From NCBI GenBank assembly GCA_914767715.1, contig OU612067.1, forward strand, positions 310,001 through 374,000: a stretch of DNA of 64,000 nucleotides, in the 5' to 3' direction. Of this stretch, positions 1-11,700 are shown piece after piece (position 1 is the stretch's first letter; each line of letters starts with the position of its first letter). This stretch comes from Membranipora membranacea. Lineage: Eukaryota; Bryozoa; Gymnolaemata; Cheilostomatida; Membraniporidae. The notes beneath the pieces are model-generated. The model saw only the letters and a program-made list of their open reading frames with translations, was not told where the DNA came from and searched no databases. Both the position numbers and the translations under genes were made by a program.

Positions 1-1358
1 CATTTAGATTCCAACGCAACAATATTTCAATACAAGATGAAAAAATGATATTACGATTTAGACACATCAATCATTAGAAGGAGAGGGTAGGATACAGGCC
101 TCTGGATAAATTTGTACAAGTTTTTGGAAATGTTTCCTGACATTAAAATTCTTGGATTTACAAACCAACAAACGAACAAGACATAAGTAAAAGGAATCAG
201 ACCGGAGTAAAATGTGAAGATGAGAAAAAATGTGAAAGATGCGAATATGAAAGAAGTAATTTCATATGGCAGGATCCACCCACAGCACAGTGTAATGACA
301 GATTAGAATATACCTTTACAAGCACTAAAATCTGTAATAAGGTACGTGTACTGTTGATAACGCTACCCTATATATAAACTTGGTCTGAAATCAGTATTGA
401 CAGCATCTAATTTTGAGTGTGTTTATCTTGGTATAACGGATAGAAGGACACAGCTACCACTAGGCTTAGAGGGTACTGTGTGTGGGATGGGCCCACCACT
501 ACATAGTGTGAGACACGGACAATCCTACCACTACAGAGCTACATAGTGCCAGGTACGGACCGCCTCCTGCTACAATCGTAGCTCTGTTTATAACCAACTG
601 ATTAGTCTGCAGTGTGCACACATAACCTACTATAAAGGATTAAATTCAGAACAGTGGGGTGTAGGGTTTCTTGTCCATATCGCATAGTTACAAAGTACGA
701 TCGATCGGGATATAATGTGGCCTTACTGAGGTCGGTCTTGGTTTGAAACAGTCTGGTTTTTTTGTTCTCTTGTTTTTTTTAAACAATCTAATTGTTATTG
801 TATCATAAAATGATGACGCTTGGATGATGTGGTTTTGGTTATGAATTGATGCTGGTGGTGGGTTTGTTTGGAAAGTTTTGAGAAGTCATTATAACATAAT
901 ATGTGGTGAGATATAATATGATGATCTGGCTTCGGTTTTGGTTATGACATGATGCTGGTGGAGTGCACTGAGTAAAGTAACGGCGATTTTGAGTACAAAT
1001 TGACGCGGGATGGCACGGCTTTGGTTTTGGTTATGACATGATGCTGGTGGAGCGCATTGAGTAAAGTAAAGGGGATTTTGAGTATAAATTGAGCGACCAG
1101 CGGGGTAAGGGGTAAGAGGTGCTGCGGCACACTCAGACTCAGAGAGACAGCTGGCAGAATCACCACGATATACTGAAAGAAGGAAGGTTCGTTCGGCTCT
1201 ATATTGTGAACACATATCATGTAATTATAATAACTATCTTAAACAATAAATAAACTATTTAAATCTGTACAAGCTCGGTAAGTTTATTTAACTTGAGTTA
1301 GTTAGGAATCACGGGCGTTCTGCCCCAACAGTGCACATCAGTTAGAAGCCCATACTAC
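1..1358. other. HAL intron (left edge), no further exon recognised
   Basis: This stretch lies downstream of the last visible HAL exon on the minus strand. I looked for the next expected HAL segment (the V-Y-G-I-N-T-G-F-G region) and did not find it, so the rest of the gene is probably outside the window. A tandem repeat is present near 830-1095. Two open frames between 889 and 1220 on the minus strand lie in this repeat and look non-coding. Confidence 0.5.
830..1095. repeat. Imperfect minisatellite, period about 89 bp
   Basis: The core GGTTATGACATGATGCTGG recurs at about 940 and 1030 (period 89). A more diverged copy begins near 837, about 103 bases earlier. The first copy is truncated and interrupted. 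Confidence 0.6.
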
Positions 1359-3502
1359 CTTTATTCTGTTTGACGATGTTCTCAATGATCTCTCGAGCTT
1401 TTGTCACCCTCTGCACAGCTTCAGGGCAGAGCTAAAAACACAAATACGCAACTTTTGTTGATAAAAGTGTAAATATGGCTTTATTTTTTGTATCTTTTTA
1501 TATGAGATGGTCTTACATACAAAAAAGCTGGTCATCTCTCAAAATAATGTTTGACTATCTCCCTAAAACTTGATGTCATATTGCATAGCCATAATCTTGG
1601 CCATTAAATCTCGATAAGTTGAATGAAGATATGCAGTTCATCAAACTACAGTTGACAGGAATATAGCTGGTTTGCCATGGAGGAAGCCAAAGAGCTGTTT
1701 CAGATCAGTCATGTAGAAATCTAAACCTCCTGATTACACTTAATCAAAACCATAAGTGAACCAGTACCGAGGGTCGGTTAAAGATTCACCACAAGTAAAT
1801 GGAGGACTGGTGGTGTACATATTAATGATGCTGAGTAAGCTCACTTACTCTGATCTTATAGTTTCCCTTTCCGAGCTCCATCACATCCGTTGTACTGAGA
1901 CTGAATCCATCTAGAGTCATAAACTCATTAGTCGCCCCCGGCTTCCCCCATATACTGAGAGGCGCTCAGGTCAAGGTCGCAATACTGATATGGTAGAAGT
2001 AAACTTCAGCAACATCACATGAGACCAGCTGCTTAGTAATACTACAGCAGTAGTTTTGCAGTAGATCACATCAAATCTGAATCGGTGCTTCGAATAATTC
2101 AGTGGAAAGTCCAAAATGATTGGTGATACCGTGATATGATGTCAGATTCCTGTTAGACATGTTAATTTCGCATTTTTAGATGAAATAACTATTCCTATTA
2201 ATTATTCTTAATTAAAATATTTGCTTTGTTTAATCGGGGAATGTACTTTTCCAAGTCCTATAAATTCTTGTTTTTACCACCTAAAAAATCTTCTCGGGTA
2301 GAGGTTTATGGAAGCGCCATGTTCCTTCAATGCGTCATGCATGTCATCATTTCTAATAACTATAATGTTTCGCACTTGCCATCAACAGATTCAAGCTTCG
2401 GATGAGCTCATTGATTATTAATGTTTAGTTACAGAATCAAAAAGAGGAAGAAGACCAAAACTCGACCACACATCACATCTTTGTCTACATCACATCACAT
2501 CACGTATACACCGTAGGGTCTACATCATGTTCACAACGATATAGTACACAACTTGTGGGTCTCAAGGATACAGTTTATCCATAGCATTGTAAGAGAAATA
2601 TGTCTCCTCCTCATTATCAAGCACTACAATAAATTATTAAATTAAATCAAATTATTTCAGGTAATACATCCAAGAAACGATTTCACTGAGAGCCTTACTG
2701 GGGTGTGAGACTATTAGATGAGGTTATAAGTAATATGTTCAAGGAGTCAGAGACTCCTTGATCTTTTTGAGATATTATCTAACACAGATTTTAATATTTC
2801 ACAGTGACCAACTTGTGCCGCAGAGATTTTGAGAGCCTAACGCTAACAGTACAGCTATACCCTCAGACAGAGCATCATTACAAATTCTTATGCAACAAAA
2901 TGTTTCCATAAATTTATGACAAAACAAGCGATCAAAAACTGGGTATATATTAGCCATAGAGTTATTATATAGAGTATATAATAACTCTATGATATTAGCC
3001 TATACTAGATGTTGTTCAGGTCAAGGAGTTGTTCAGATAACTTTGGGTCCACTTAGACTGGTGTTAGAGTGCCTCTATATAGACCAAGTGGAAGCGGCTC
3101 AGAGTAGTTTGGATTAAGTTACAATAAACTGGCGTAGGGAAATATATGTGGGCAGGTAATACCATACAGATTTCTTATCGCCTTCTTACAGGACTAACAA
3201 CCCAACAAAGCTAGCTAGCTTCTGTAGTCCTCTGCTAAGGCCTTTCCCATATCGCCCACTAACTTACCTATGGTAACAAAATCATTATCATCCAGTACAT
3301 CTTTGACCAAGTCATCCTGATCAATGATAGCTCCTCCATTGGTCCGCCGAATCTCTTTGATTTTGTCTTTTAGAGGCTCCGCTTGAGATTTCAGTTTTGC
3401 ATATCTCTTCAGCGTGGATTCACCGAGGCTTTTCACTGAATCGTTCCCCTTTCCACAAGGCACTGCGAGAATCTCCCCCTTCAGATGGACGGATAACTTC
3501 AT
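1359..3502 (-). CDS. HAL: Histidine ammonia-lyase, N-terminal part (5' partial gene)
   Basis: HAL deaminates L-histidine to urocanate in the cytosol, the first step of histidine breakdown. Four minus-strand exons are visible: 3502-3268, 2374-2281, 1954-1849 and 1431-1359 (phases 1, 2, 0, 1, all consistent), giving about 169 residues. Residues 1-80 form the ubiquitin-like Par3/HAL N-terminal domain, with the HAL-type L-A-V-P-C start, an L-G...R-Y helix and G-G-A-I-I-D-Q-D-D. The next parts read L-Y-P-R-R-F, T-L-D-G...L-S-T-T-D-V-M-E-L-G-K-G-N-Y-K-I-R and P-E-A-V-Q-R-V-T-K-A-R-E-I-I-E, matching the segment that precedes the catalytic core in animal HAL. The MIO-forming Ala-Ser-Gly is not in the window. 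I chose the ATG at 3502-3500 because M-K-L-S-V-H-L-K-G aligns with the human start. The frame stays open upstream to 3697, so a longer start is possible. PAR3 shares the first domain but not the later exons. The donor of exon 2 (GTGGTA) is weak. Confidence 0.9.
2955..2991. repeat. Perfect short inverted repeat (hairpin)
   Basis: The 15-base arm CATAGAGTTATTATA (2955-2969) is followed by a 7-base loop and its exact reverse complement (2977-2991). It lies in HAL intron 1. TATTAGCC occurs on both sides. Confidence 0.7.
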
Positions 3503-4159
3503 GTCGATAGAATCACAAACACTCACTAACTGTGAGCTGGAGCAGGTAGAGCAGGAGTTGAACTTTCTATGTTTCCCTGCAGAGCGGTGATTGTTTGTCT
3601 CTCTCAGTACTGTATTGTTGTAGTAGTTATTCATGAGCGCTGAAGCTGGGCTAATCTGCAGTTGGCCAATCAGAGTACAAGATTTGAACACACCCACAGA
3701 AAATTACAAAAGAATTTTGTTTGTCATTTAATTTTACCAAAATAATACAACATTTGTTTTGAGCTTTGAACTGAAATGTGAATACCAGTCATAACAAGGC
3801 TGAGCCATGATTTCAAACTCTGGCCAAGTTCCAAACAAATCATAACGGATACATACTTCGACAAGAAATAAGTAGACCAGCTCAAAAAGTGCACAACATA
3901 CTATGCTTATTGAAAAAACAAATTCAGCAGGAAGGAGGGACAACTGCATTGTGTTACAAAACAGACAATGCCTATAAAATAAAAACAGTTACATTGTATG
4001 GTGTATTTGTTCAGCACAAATATCAATAAATATGATTTTGCATACCAGCCCTTTGATTGGCTGCTGCCTTGAGGCTCTAATGCTGGCCAGGTTGTCGGGG
4101 TTGAGTGGGGGACAGCCTGGGTAAATCTGTTGTGACCTCGTCAAGGTCACGGCACAGTG

Positions 4160-4278
4160 CCCCCCCCCCCACCCATCCATTTCCGACAGCCTGTCCCTCC
4201 ACCCACCCATTTCCGACAGCCTGTCCCCCCAATCCATTTCCAACAGCCTCTCCCCCACTCGCTCCCGACAGCCTGCCC
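4160..4278. repeat. C-rich minisatellite, about 30 bp unit
   Basis: Four degenerate copies of a unit built on CATTTCCGACAGCCTGTCCC are preceded by a run of C. The overlapping plus- and minus-strand open frames are products of the repeat. Confidence 0.7.
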
Positions 4279-4505
4279 AGGCTAGTGTAATACCATGTGC
4301 AGGAATAATATTTATCTTCATTCGCTTAGATAGGATTTGTGAGATGGTTTTTTGAAAAGGTGGTGACACTTACGTCACGGTAGCTTTTCATTGTACAAAA
4401 CTTTCGGGAATGAAAATCAAAATGACACCGCTTTCATCTAGTTATATAACGGGGAGTTTTGACTGGTATTCATCCTCAAATATAGAACAAGTTTGTTCCT
4501 TATGT

Positions 4506-4990
4506 CAGGGGTGCCCAACCTTTTCTCTCACATGAGCCATTTAAAAATTCAATCACACCAAATGAGCTGACCACGCCGCGTCACGCGTAGACAACATGGA
4601 AACAGTCAGTGATATATGTATATATATATTCATTCATGTATAAGTGCTGGCAAAATTACCAAAGCAAAGTCATTGCGTGAGATAATGCGCGTAGCGCGAA
4701 AATTTTTTGAGACAATTTCTGGTCATATGAGGCGCCCTGGAGTTTTGTAAGCATTTTGGAAAATTTAGGTTGGCAAGTCTGCAAGAAGACAACTCTACAC
4801 ACATATATACAATGCAGGCACCCAGTACAATGAACTTGTATACAACATACATACATTTAATGTACATGCATGAATTGAATGCATGAAATTCGCGCCAAAA
4901 AGTGCGTGAAATTTGCAAATATTAAAATGAGCCACCCAAAAAGTCAAAATGAGCCGAGGTGGCTCATGAGCCATAGGTTGGGCACCCATG
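4506..4990. mobile_element. Non-autonomous hAT-like DNA transposon (MITE)
   Basis: The terminal inverted repeats are CAGGGGTGCCCAACCT at the left end and its complement with one mismatch at the right end. They are flanked by 8-bp direct repeats CCTTATGT (4498-4505) and CCCTATGT (4991-4998), which differ by one base. CAGNG-type ends with an 8-bp target duplication are the hAT signature. The 485-bp element has no transposase; its AT-rich interior and the small minus-strand frames at 4656-4989 are not coding. Confidence 0.85.
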
Positions 4991-5578
4991 CCCTATGTGA
5001 ATGCGGAGTATCAAGCCACTGAGATGTGCCTCGATACCAGACTTTTGCAGTAGCCCTCCGCCGTCACAGAGGAACAAACCTACCTCAGATAGGAGTATAG
5101 GTCGGATGCAGTGTTTCTATAATATCCTTGTCTATTTGGGATAGAGTGCAGCGTAAGAGATATGGGTTACACTGTATAGAACAGAGAGAAGGAATAAGGA
5201 GTAACCTAAACCTGTCTTTACAAGCTTTTTTGGCGGGTGGGGGGACTAGAGTAACTCCTGCTTTTTGCTTATTTACATGAATGGCTGGCTTGGGCTAAAT
5301 TGAAGTGACGTTTATTGAGTATATTTAGGGAATTTATTATTTTTAATAGTTTATCATTATGAGATAGAAATAAGATAGTGGCTCATTGTGGTGAAAACGG
5401 AAATATAACATGACGTGGTAAATTAAAGATTTAGACTACACGCAGATCCTTCATTTTAGGTCTGTGTAAAACAGTTCTCTGAAATATGATAAAAAAAAAG
5501 CTGTGCAAAATAGAACATAGCAATACGCTGGAATACACATACATGGAATCAAACATCGGAGATTTTAATCAGATTTTT

Positions 5579-5732
5579 TCTGATGACACAGTCATATTTA
5601 TGGGTGTTTAGATTTTAATGTGAGTTGGTGATGACAGTCATATTTATGGGTGTTTAGATTTTAATGTGAGTTGGTGATGACAGTCATATTTATGGGTGTT
5701 TAGATTTTAATGCGAGTTGGTGATGACAGTCA
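5579..5732. repeat. Minisatellite, 46 bp unit, about 3.3 copies
   Basis: The unit begins TGATGACAGTCATATTTATG and repeats almost exactly. It lies 57 bases or more beyond the hexosaminidase stop codon, probably inside its 3' UTR or just past it. Confidence 0.8.
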
Positions 5733-5788
5733 TATATGTGTCTGTCTGGAGTATAGAATAGTTATCTTCTCTCTCCTCCTGCTCCTCC

Positions 5789-8700
5789 TTAGAACATCGG
5801 AGGCTCAACCTGCTTCTCATACTTACAGTATGAAGGATCGATAGGATTGGCATCTAGTCCTCTCCTAAAACAAATCAAATATCTGTCAAACAAAATGTGA
5901 AAACTTCAAAAAGTTGCCAAACACGGTGTTACAAAATGTGAAATAAATTTAACTACTTGGCAAACTGAATATTGCAAAATGTGAAAATTCTTTTGAGATG
6001 ATGTCTGATTGATTGCATTGCTATCACTGACTATTTATTGTTGCTGGTGCGCATACTCTGTGGATGGAAAGATTTATATGAATATGAGTTATATAAATGC
6101 TCATGTGCCATAGAGAACCATCTCTGTATCGGGACATATCTCAGCCCCCCGGATTGATACTTTTCAGGGACACCCTGTACAAACTGTTCATTGTCCGGGT
6201 ATGTTTGTATTATCTGATCTTATGGCTGTTTAACCATCCCATTGGTAAGTGACAAGATGGAGGATATGAATGCGCTATAAGTGACGCAATCAAACTCTTA
6301 AAAAGAGCTCAGCATGCCGCCCTACACTGTAGACGCATTTTTAGCCACTAGAATCTGTACAATGTCTTTGATCGAATAGTAACAGCCAGCTCTAACTAGT
6401 TGCAGCTGGAGCTGAAACCTGCAATGTGCTCTAATCCTGGATAATTCCCAAAGCAGTCAGTGTAATATCTACACAAATATGTATTAATGTTCAGCAAGAT
6501 ACCAACGTCTTATTCTTCAGAGTACCACCAGAGTAATTATATATCTGGCCTCCCATTATCTGAATATAACATCATCAGAACCCAAATAACTACAGATCAG
6601 CGATTAATCACAATGTCAGGCTTAACTCCTGCTATCATGTAAGTTATATAAACACATTAGCTTGTTGTACTCATATATCTTTAATTCATAGCCTCTGAAG
6701 TGGTTGAGTTGTACCAGATCAAAGCCTACATATATTTAGTTCTTATCATATGAATCACTAAGTCTCAGAAGCACTAAGGCTCTGAGAGCAAAGCCTTGTA
6801 GGCGGATGCCTGTTACTCTTTTACTTGCTATCACAGTGATTTACATGATAGAGTTTATATCTGATGATAAAGGAAGTTTCTCCTTTCACCAGTACTGGTT
6901 ACTCACTTGAGCATTCTGCATCTATGTACCTCTAGCCTGCTTTTCATACTGACTAGATCAGTAGCTGTTGCGGGGCTCCAGAGCCGCTCCGCTACTACAG
7001 CAGCACGAGGCCAGGTTCTGGACATGAGATTAGTGGTATCGACCCACTCACCCCACATACAGCCCTCACCACCCATCACTAGAGCCTTCTGAGTATCAGT
7101 ACCATTAAAGTTCTACGAAGTAAAGGTTGAACATGTTATGGTATGTCTACATCCTGTAAGCTTGAAGTCTGTAAGCTTCTGATTTATATCCAAATCATGA
7201 TCAGTCTCAGGAGGTTTGTATAACCTTGGATGCTCAGGCACTTAGGATAGCTTGGTGCACCCGAGTATGCTTGACAATCAAATTTAGTATCTTTCAAAGT
7301 GTATAAACGGTATTGTATAACTGAGTTGGACTTAGTTCGCCATTGGAGAGATCTTCGAATTGTTACTCTAAGACCTTCTCAGATTTTTAGGTTTTTTAGG
7401 TTAAACATACTTTTCAACTATGATACAAAATTATAATTATTATAGTAAATCATGTGGTAAAAGTTCAGTTGAGAGTTGTCTGCTTTTTAATGAGGACCAG
7501 ACAACTCAGATATTGTTTAGAATCAGCTATATCATACCAAAGGATCACATTGGTAATATTTATGCCAATCTTCTCCATATGACAACATATTCAAGTACCA
7601 ACAAGCTGAGGTTATGGCCTTATATCCACTCTTAGTGACAAATGTCATCTCTTCGGCAGCTTTACGGACACCGTAATTCTTCCAAACATTTACCACAGTA
7701 TCAGCAGCCAGCTAAAATCAACAAATCATTCGCCAATCTTCCCCCAACAATCTACCATCTGCTCGGCCGCAGTGGTACCCCACTAGATCAGTCAGCCATT
7801 GAGCGCCTCATTCTCTACTGCGATTGGTTCATTGATCAGTCTTTTGATTGGTTGATCTTTGCTACCCCTGATACAGTTAGCAGAAAATTTCATGAGCAAA
7901 TAGACCAATCTCAAAAGTCACCAAGTTTGGATATAAAGCCCTAGTTAGCCGCGGCATAAATCATAGCGGAGATTTCGTACCAACGGATCACACTGATAAT
8001 ACTTGTGCCAGTCCTCGCCGTATGTGATCTCATTAAGGTACCAACAGGCTGAGGTTATACCACGGTAACCTTTCTGAGTGACATAAGCCATTTCCTCTCC
8101 TGGTGTTCTCTTAGCGTACCATATCCATACATGTACGACTGTATCCTTAGCTAGCTAAAACCAACCAATCAACTCACAAGATCAGTGATGGACTACACTG
8201 CTGACCTTATACAAGGTCGTCAGCATCACAGCTGGCCCTCCCTAAATGTTGATTGGTTGATTAAAGCATGCATCTGAGTACACTGGCACTGCGCAATGGT
8301 ACACTCGAAGAACCTGAGGCGTTAGCAAACAGAGGAAAACTAAGGAGCAAGGCTGTGTCACTCAGTAAGGCTAGCTTAAATTATGGGAGAAATTAAAAAT
8401 CTAAATAATCTAACTTCCATATTCTTTAGTACCTGCGGGTCGCACTGATAATATTTGTGCCAGTCTTCTCCGTAAGAAAGAATATTCAAATACCAGCAGG
8501 CTGAAGTTATAGCCTTATAACCTTTCTGGGTGACATATTGCATTTCTTGATCTGCTGTGCGACCCCCAAACCATTTCCAAACATTTACAACTGTATCTGC
8601 TGCAAGCTAAAACCAACCAATCAACATAGGAATATTTAGCGCAGGTGGCCAATCAGATTGACTAATCACAGCAGCGGTCAACCTGTGAGTGACCTAGCTA

Positions 8701-11700
8701 TGATTGACCAATCCCTGTTACCAGTCAATAGGGAGGTGGGTGGAGCTGTGAGCTGACTGACCTGTGGGTCTACTTGATAATAACTATGCCAGTTTTCCCC
8801 GTAGGCGACTCGATTAAGATACCAGTGAGCAGAGAGGATAGCCTGGTATCCCATCCCGGTAATCTTAGACATCTCTTTTTGAGGATCAGGGCTTCTTTTC
8901 CACACATTGACTACTGTAGTCTTAGCAAGCTGTAAGCAACACAACGCCACCAAGATATACATGCAGTAGACATAGAGTATGCACCAGCGAAAGAAATTGT
9001 TGTGACAAGCTACAAGTTGAAATACTCCTTCAATAATCTGTACTAGTTCACGTAGTGCTGCGGCTGTACCACATTAGTAGAATATTACACAAACAGTCTC
9101 ATCATGTCCTGAAAGTGTCTTTATCTATGTGTCAAACTTATGTCTAAATGATGGATATGAGTGCAAGATGAAACACTTGACTTCTTGACAAACTCTTCAA
9201 GGTGTGCCAGCTGCTGGAAATAAACCAGGCCTAATTACTGGGTTGTCTGAATGCTACAGTGTTTGATTTTGCGTCCAAATTCACTATTTTTGCACAAATA
9301 CAGGCATTCTAACCTAATGGGCCAACTCGACTGGTGGTCACAGAAACGGGAGGATGGACAGACCACAGAGACAGAGTGTCTATCTACACTGCCACTACTG
9401 AAGGGTCATAGAGCGCAGAACATGCAGAAGTAAGTTAAGTAGTCGATGTGTGGAAAAGAAGATATATAAATACATCTATTACATCAAGTATGAGAGTCTG
9501 CTGGCTCGGAACCCCCAGACTACCTGACATATACTTCAACAGTGTCATGTAGGATAAAGAACTCATGCCACAAAATATGGATATATGGAACAAAACATGG
9601 ATATATGGAATACAATATTGATGATTTAGGTTTTGGCATCAACAGTATGAAAGTTTTCACGATTAGGATTAGATCATTTTAGTTCCAATACAAGGATCCC
9701 AATGTTTGTAACTTGATACGGACCAGACATAATCAGTATACATACACAGAGTACAGGGGGTTTAAGTCTACTGGCTATACCTTGACTCCGTTATCTAGAG
9801 GTTCCTGCCATACAATATAACTATTACCGATCTTACTGACTAGACTCGTCAGTCTGGTCATGTAGTAAGATTCCAGTCCTGCGTAATCTCCAGCCTTAAT
9901 ACCAGCCTTAGCCATAAACGCATTGACATTAGGATTAGATTTCCTGTGAAAACAGCCAATATGTCATACAATAGGAATCTAGAATGGATCATAGGTATTA
10001 AAAACTTTTTTTTCTTGTTGAGACTGAGAGTAGAAAGTAATATGACATAAGCCTAATGGGCTATATAATACGCTGTAGGGAAAAAAACCTGCTGAAGTCT
10101 GATTGAAGTTTTCCCCCCAAAGTTGCTGATTAGACTAAGCATATCTGTCTAGGCAGACATAAGTCCTAAGCTTGGCCCAAGTTTAATAGAGGACTGCTAA
10201 TAAAAATCCCAAACAAGAACAGAAATATTAAACTAGCTGGGAACTTAGTTGTATGGAGAAGAAGCAAAAGAATTAGATTGTAAGATCATAGTAATGGAAG
10301 AGACTAGGTCACGGTGAAAATATTAATTACTGTAATATGGTTTTGTTATATAATGTGAGGTATACCTTATACACCTTTTACTAACTAGAACTGATAAGAT
10401 CAAGGACCACCAAATAGACGCAAAATTGCTCGGCTCAGTGGTCAGATCATCGGTCAGAGTGATGCTAGATCATGCTTGATCTATTTGCCTGAATTCAAGG
10501 GGGAGCAACTCCAAAAGCAAATGTTCAATAGTAGGGATTAGCAGTGTAATACGCAGATATAAAGGTCTGGTCGTGGTAAAGTGCATAGTGACACTCATAG
10601 ACTATGATGAATACAATGAGTGGAATGGAGACAACGCATAGAAACTAAGAGGCACTCAGAGTTAAATTCATGATGAAATATAGCAGCGCCTATGGAAGAT
10701 AATAAGCAAAGCGGAAGCATAATACATGCGCAGGAAAATTAGAGTAGGATAGAGATTTGCTGGGTCCTTGTGAAGGCTCTTTGATATTGTAATTGGAATA
10801 GAATATTCCAAACAGAACTGCAAAACACAGAGGGTCCCATCTCAAACAAGGGTGGGTGGCAGTAGGAGTGGGCAGTGTTAGAAGGATTGAGAACTGAAGG
10901 GGACTGAGTACCCACAATGAAATAGACATAGATTCTGTGCAAAAAACTGTGTGAAATATCTCTTTCTGACCAGATATATATCATATTATCAATCATTAAT
11001 CATAGTTTTACAGGTCTATAGCTCTGCAAAATTTGTATGTTTTATTTGATATAGAGTATTGAAAAATTTACTCACAAGGAAAGAAGTCCACTGAGACCGG
11101 GGTTGGATAAGTGCAAGGGACTTGGGAAGGTAAATTTGCTACATCAACATTTTTAGTGGTTTTTGAGGCTCAATATGATGTGTAATTATTGTAACAACAG
11201 CCTCCTTCATTTCATTGGTCTGTGGATTATAATCGGCTAAGTTTTATATTTTTATCTTTGGCTGTGACAGTTAGGTTTCGGGTGTCTTTGGCTACGAATG
11301 CAAGGACAGGGCTGTAGCTTTGTATATACAAATTAGAGCCAGATAAAATGTCCGATTTTGATCCATCCAAATTGTAATACTGATAGTCATATGAATAATA
11401 AATAACACAATGCATCAATTGAAGAGTAAAAGTTTTATTTTTTGTGTGCATATATCTTTCTCAGTTTGAAGGGCGATCAAAAGTTGTTCTTTTAAGCTGT
11501 CATCTGATAATTAGTTGGATTGGGTTACCTTATCCCCCCATTATCTCTTGCCCCTTTGCCCCACTCGTCCAAAACAAATAAATATGGCATTGTCGAGCTT
11601 CGGTTAATTGTCGCTAGTTGCCAGACATGGCTTTGGATGCTCCTTCAATATATAATAACATAACATTTGTCATCAAGACGTTTGTGTTAATGCACAAAAA

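Larger units (their letters stand above)
3503..5788. other. Intergenic: HAL 5' flank and hexosaminidase 3' flank
   Basis: This 2.3 kb lies between the HAL start and the hexosaminidase stop, both on the minus strand. It holds a minisatellite (4160-4278), a hAT-like MITE (4506-4990) and a 46-bp minisatellite (5579-5732). A minus-strand AATAAA at 5316-5311 is a possible hexosaminidase poly(A) signal about 475 bases past the stop. I see no gene. Confidence 0.6.

Noticed and set aside
3268-3502. PAR-3 polarity protein
   Set aside because: The N-terminal domain is shared with PAR-3, but the following three exons match HAL, not PDZ-containing PAR-3.
4656-4989. Small minus-strand proteins
   Set aside because: They overlap each other inside a hAT-like MITE and have no domain or splice support.
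6907-6930. Exon 9 donor at 6929 (GTACAT)
   Set aside because: It would remove the conserved H-R-C-R-M-L and break the phase with the last exon. The donor at 6906 (GTGAGT) restores both.
7538-8929. Four separate hexosaminidase genes or pseudogenes
   Set aside because: Only exon 8 is repeated; exons 7 and 9 occur once and there are no promoters, starts or stops between the copies.
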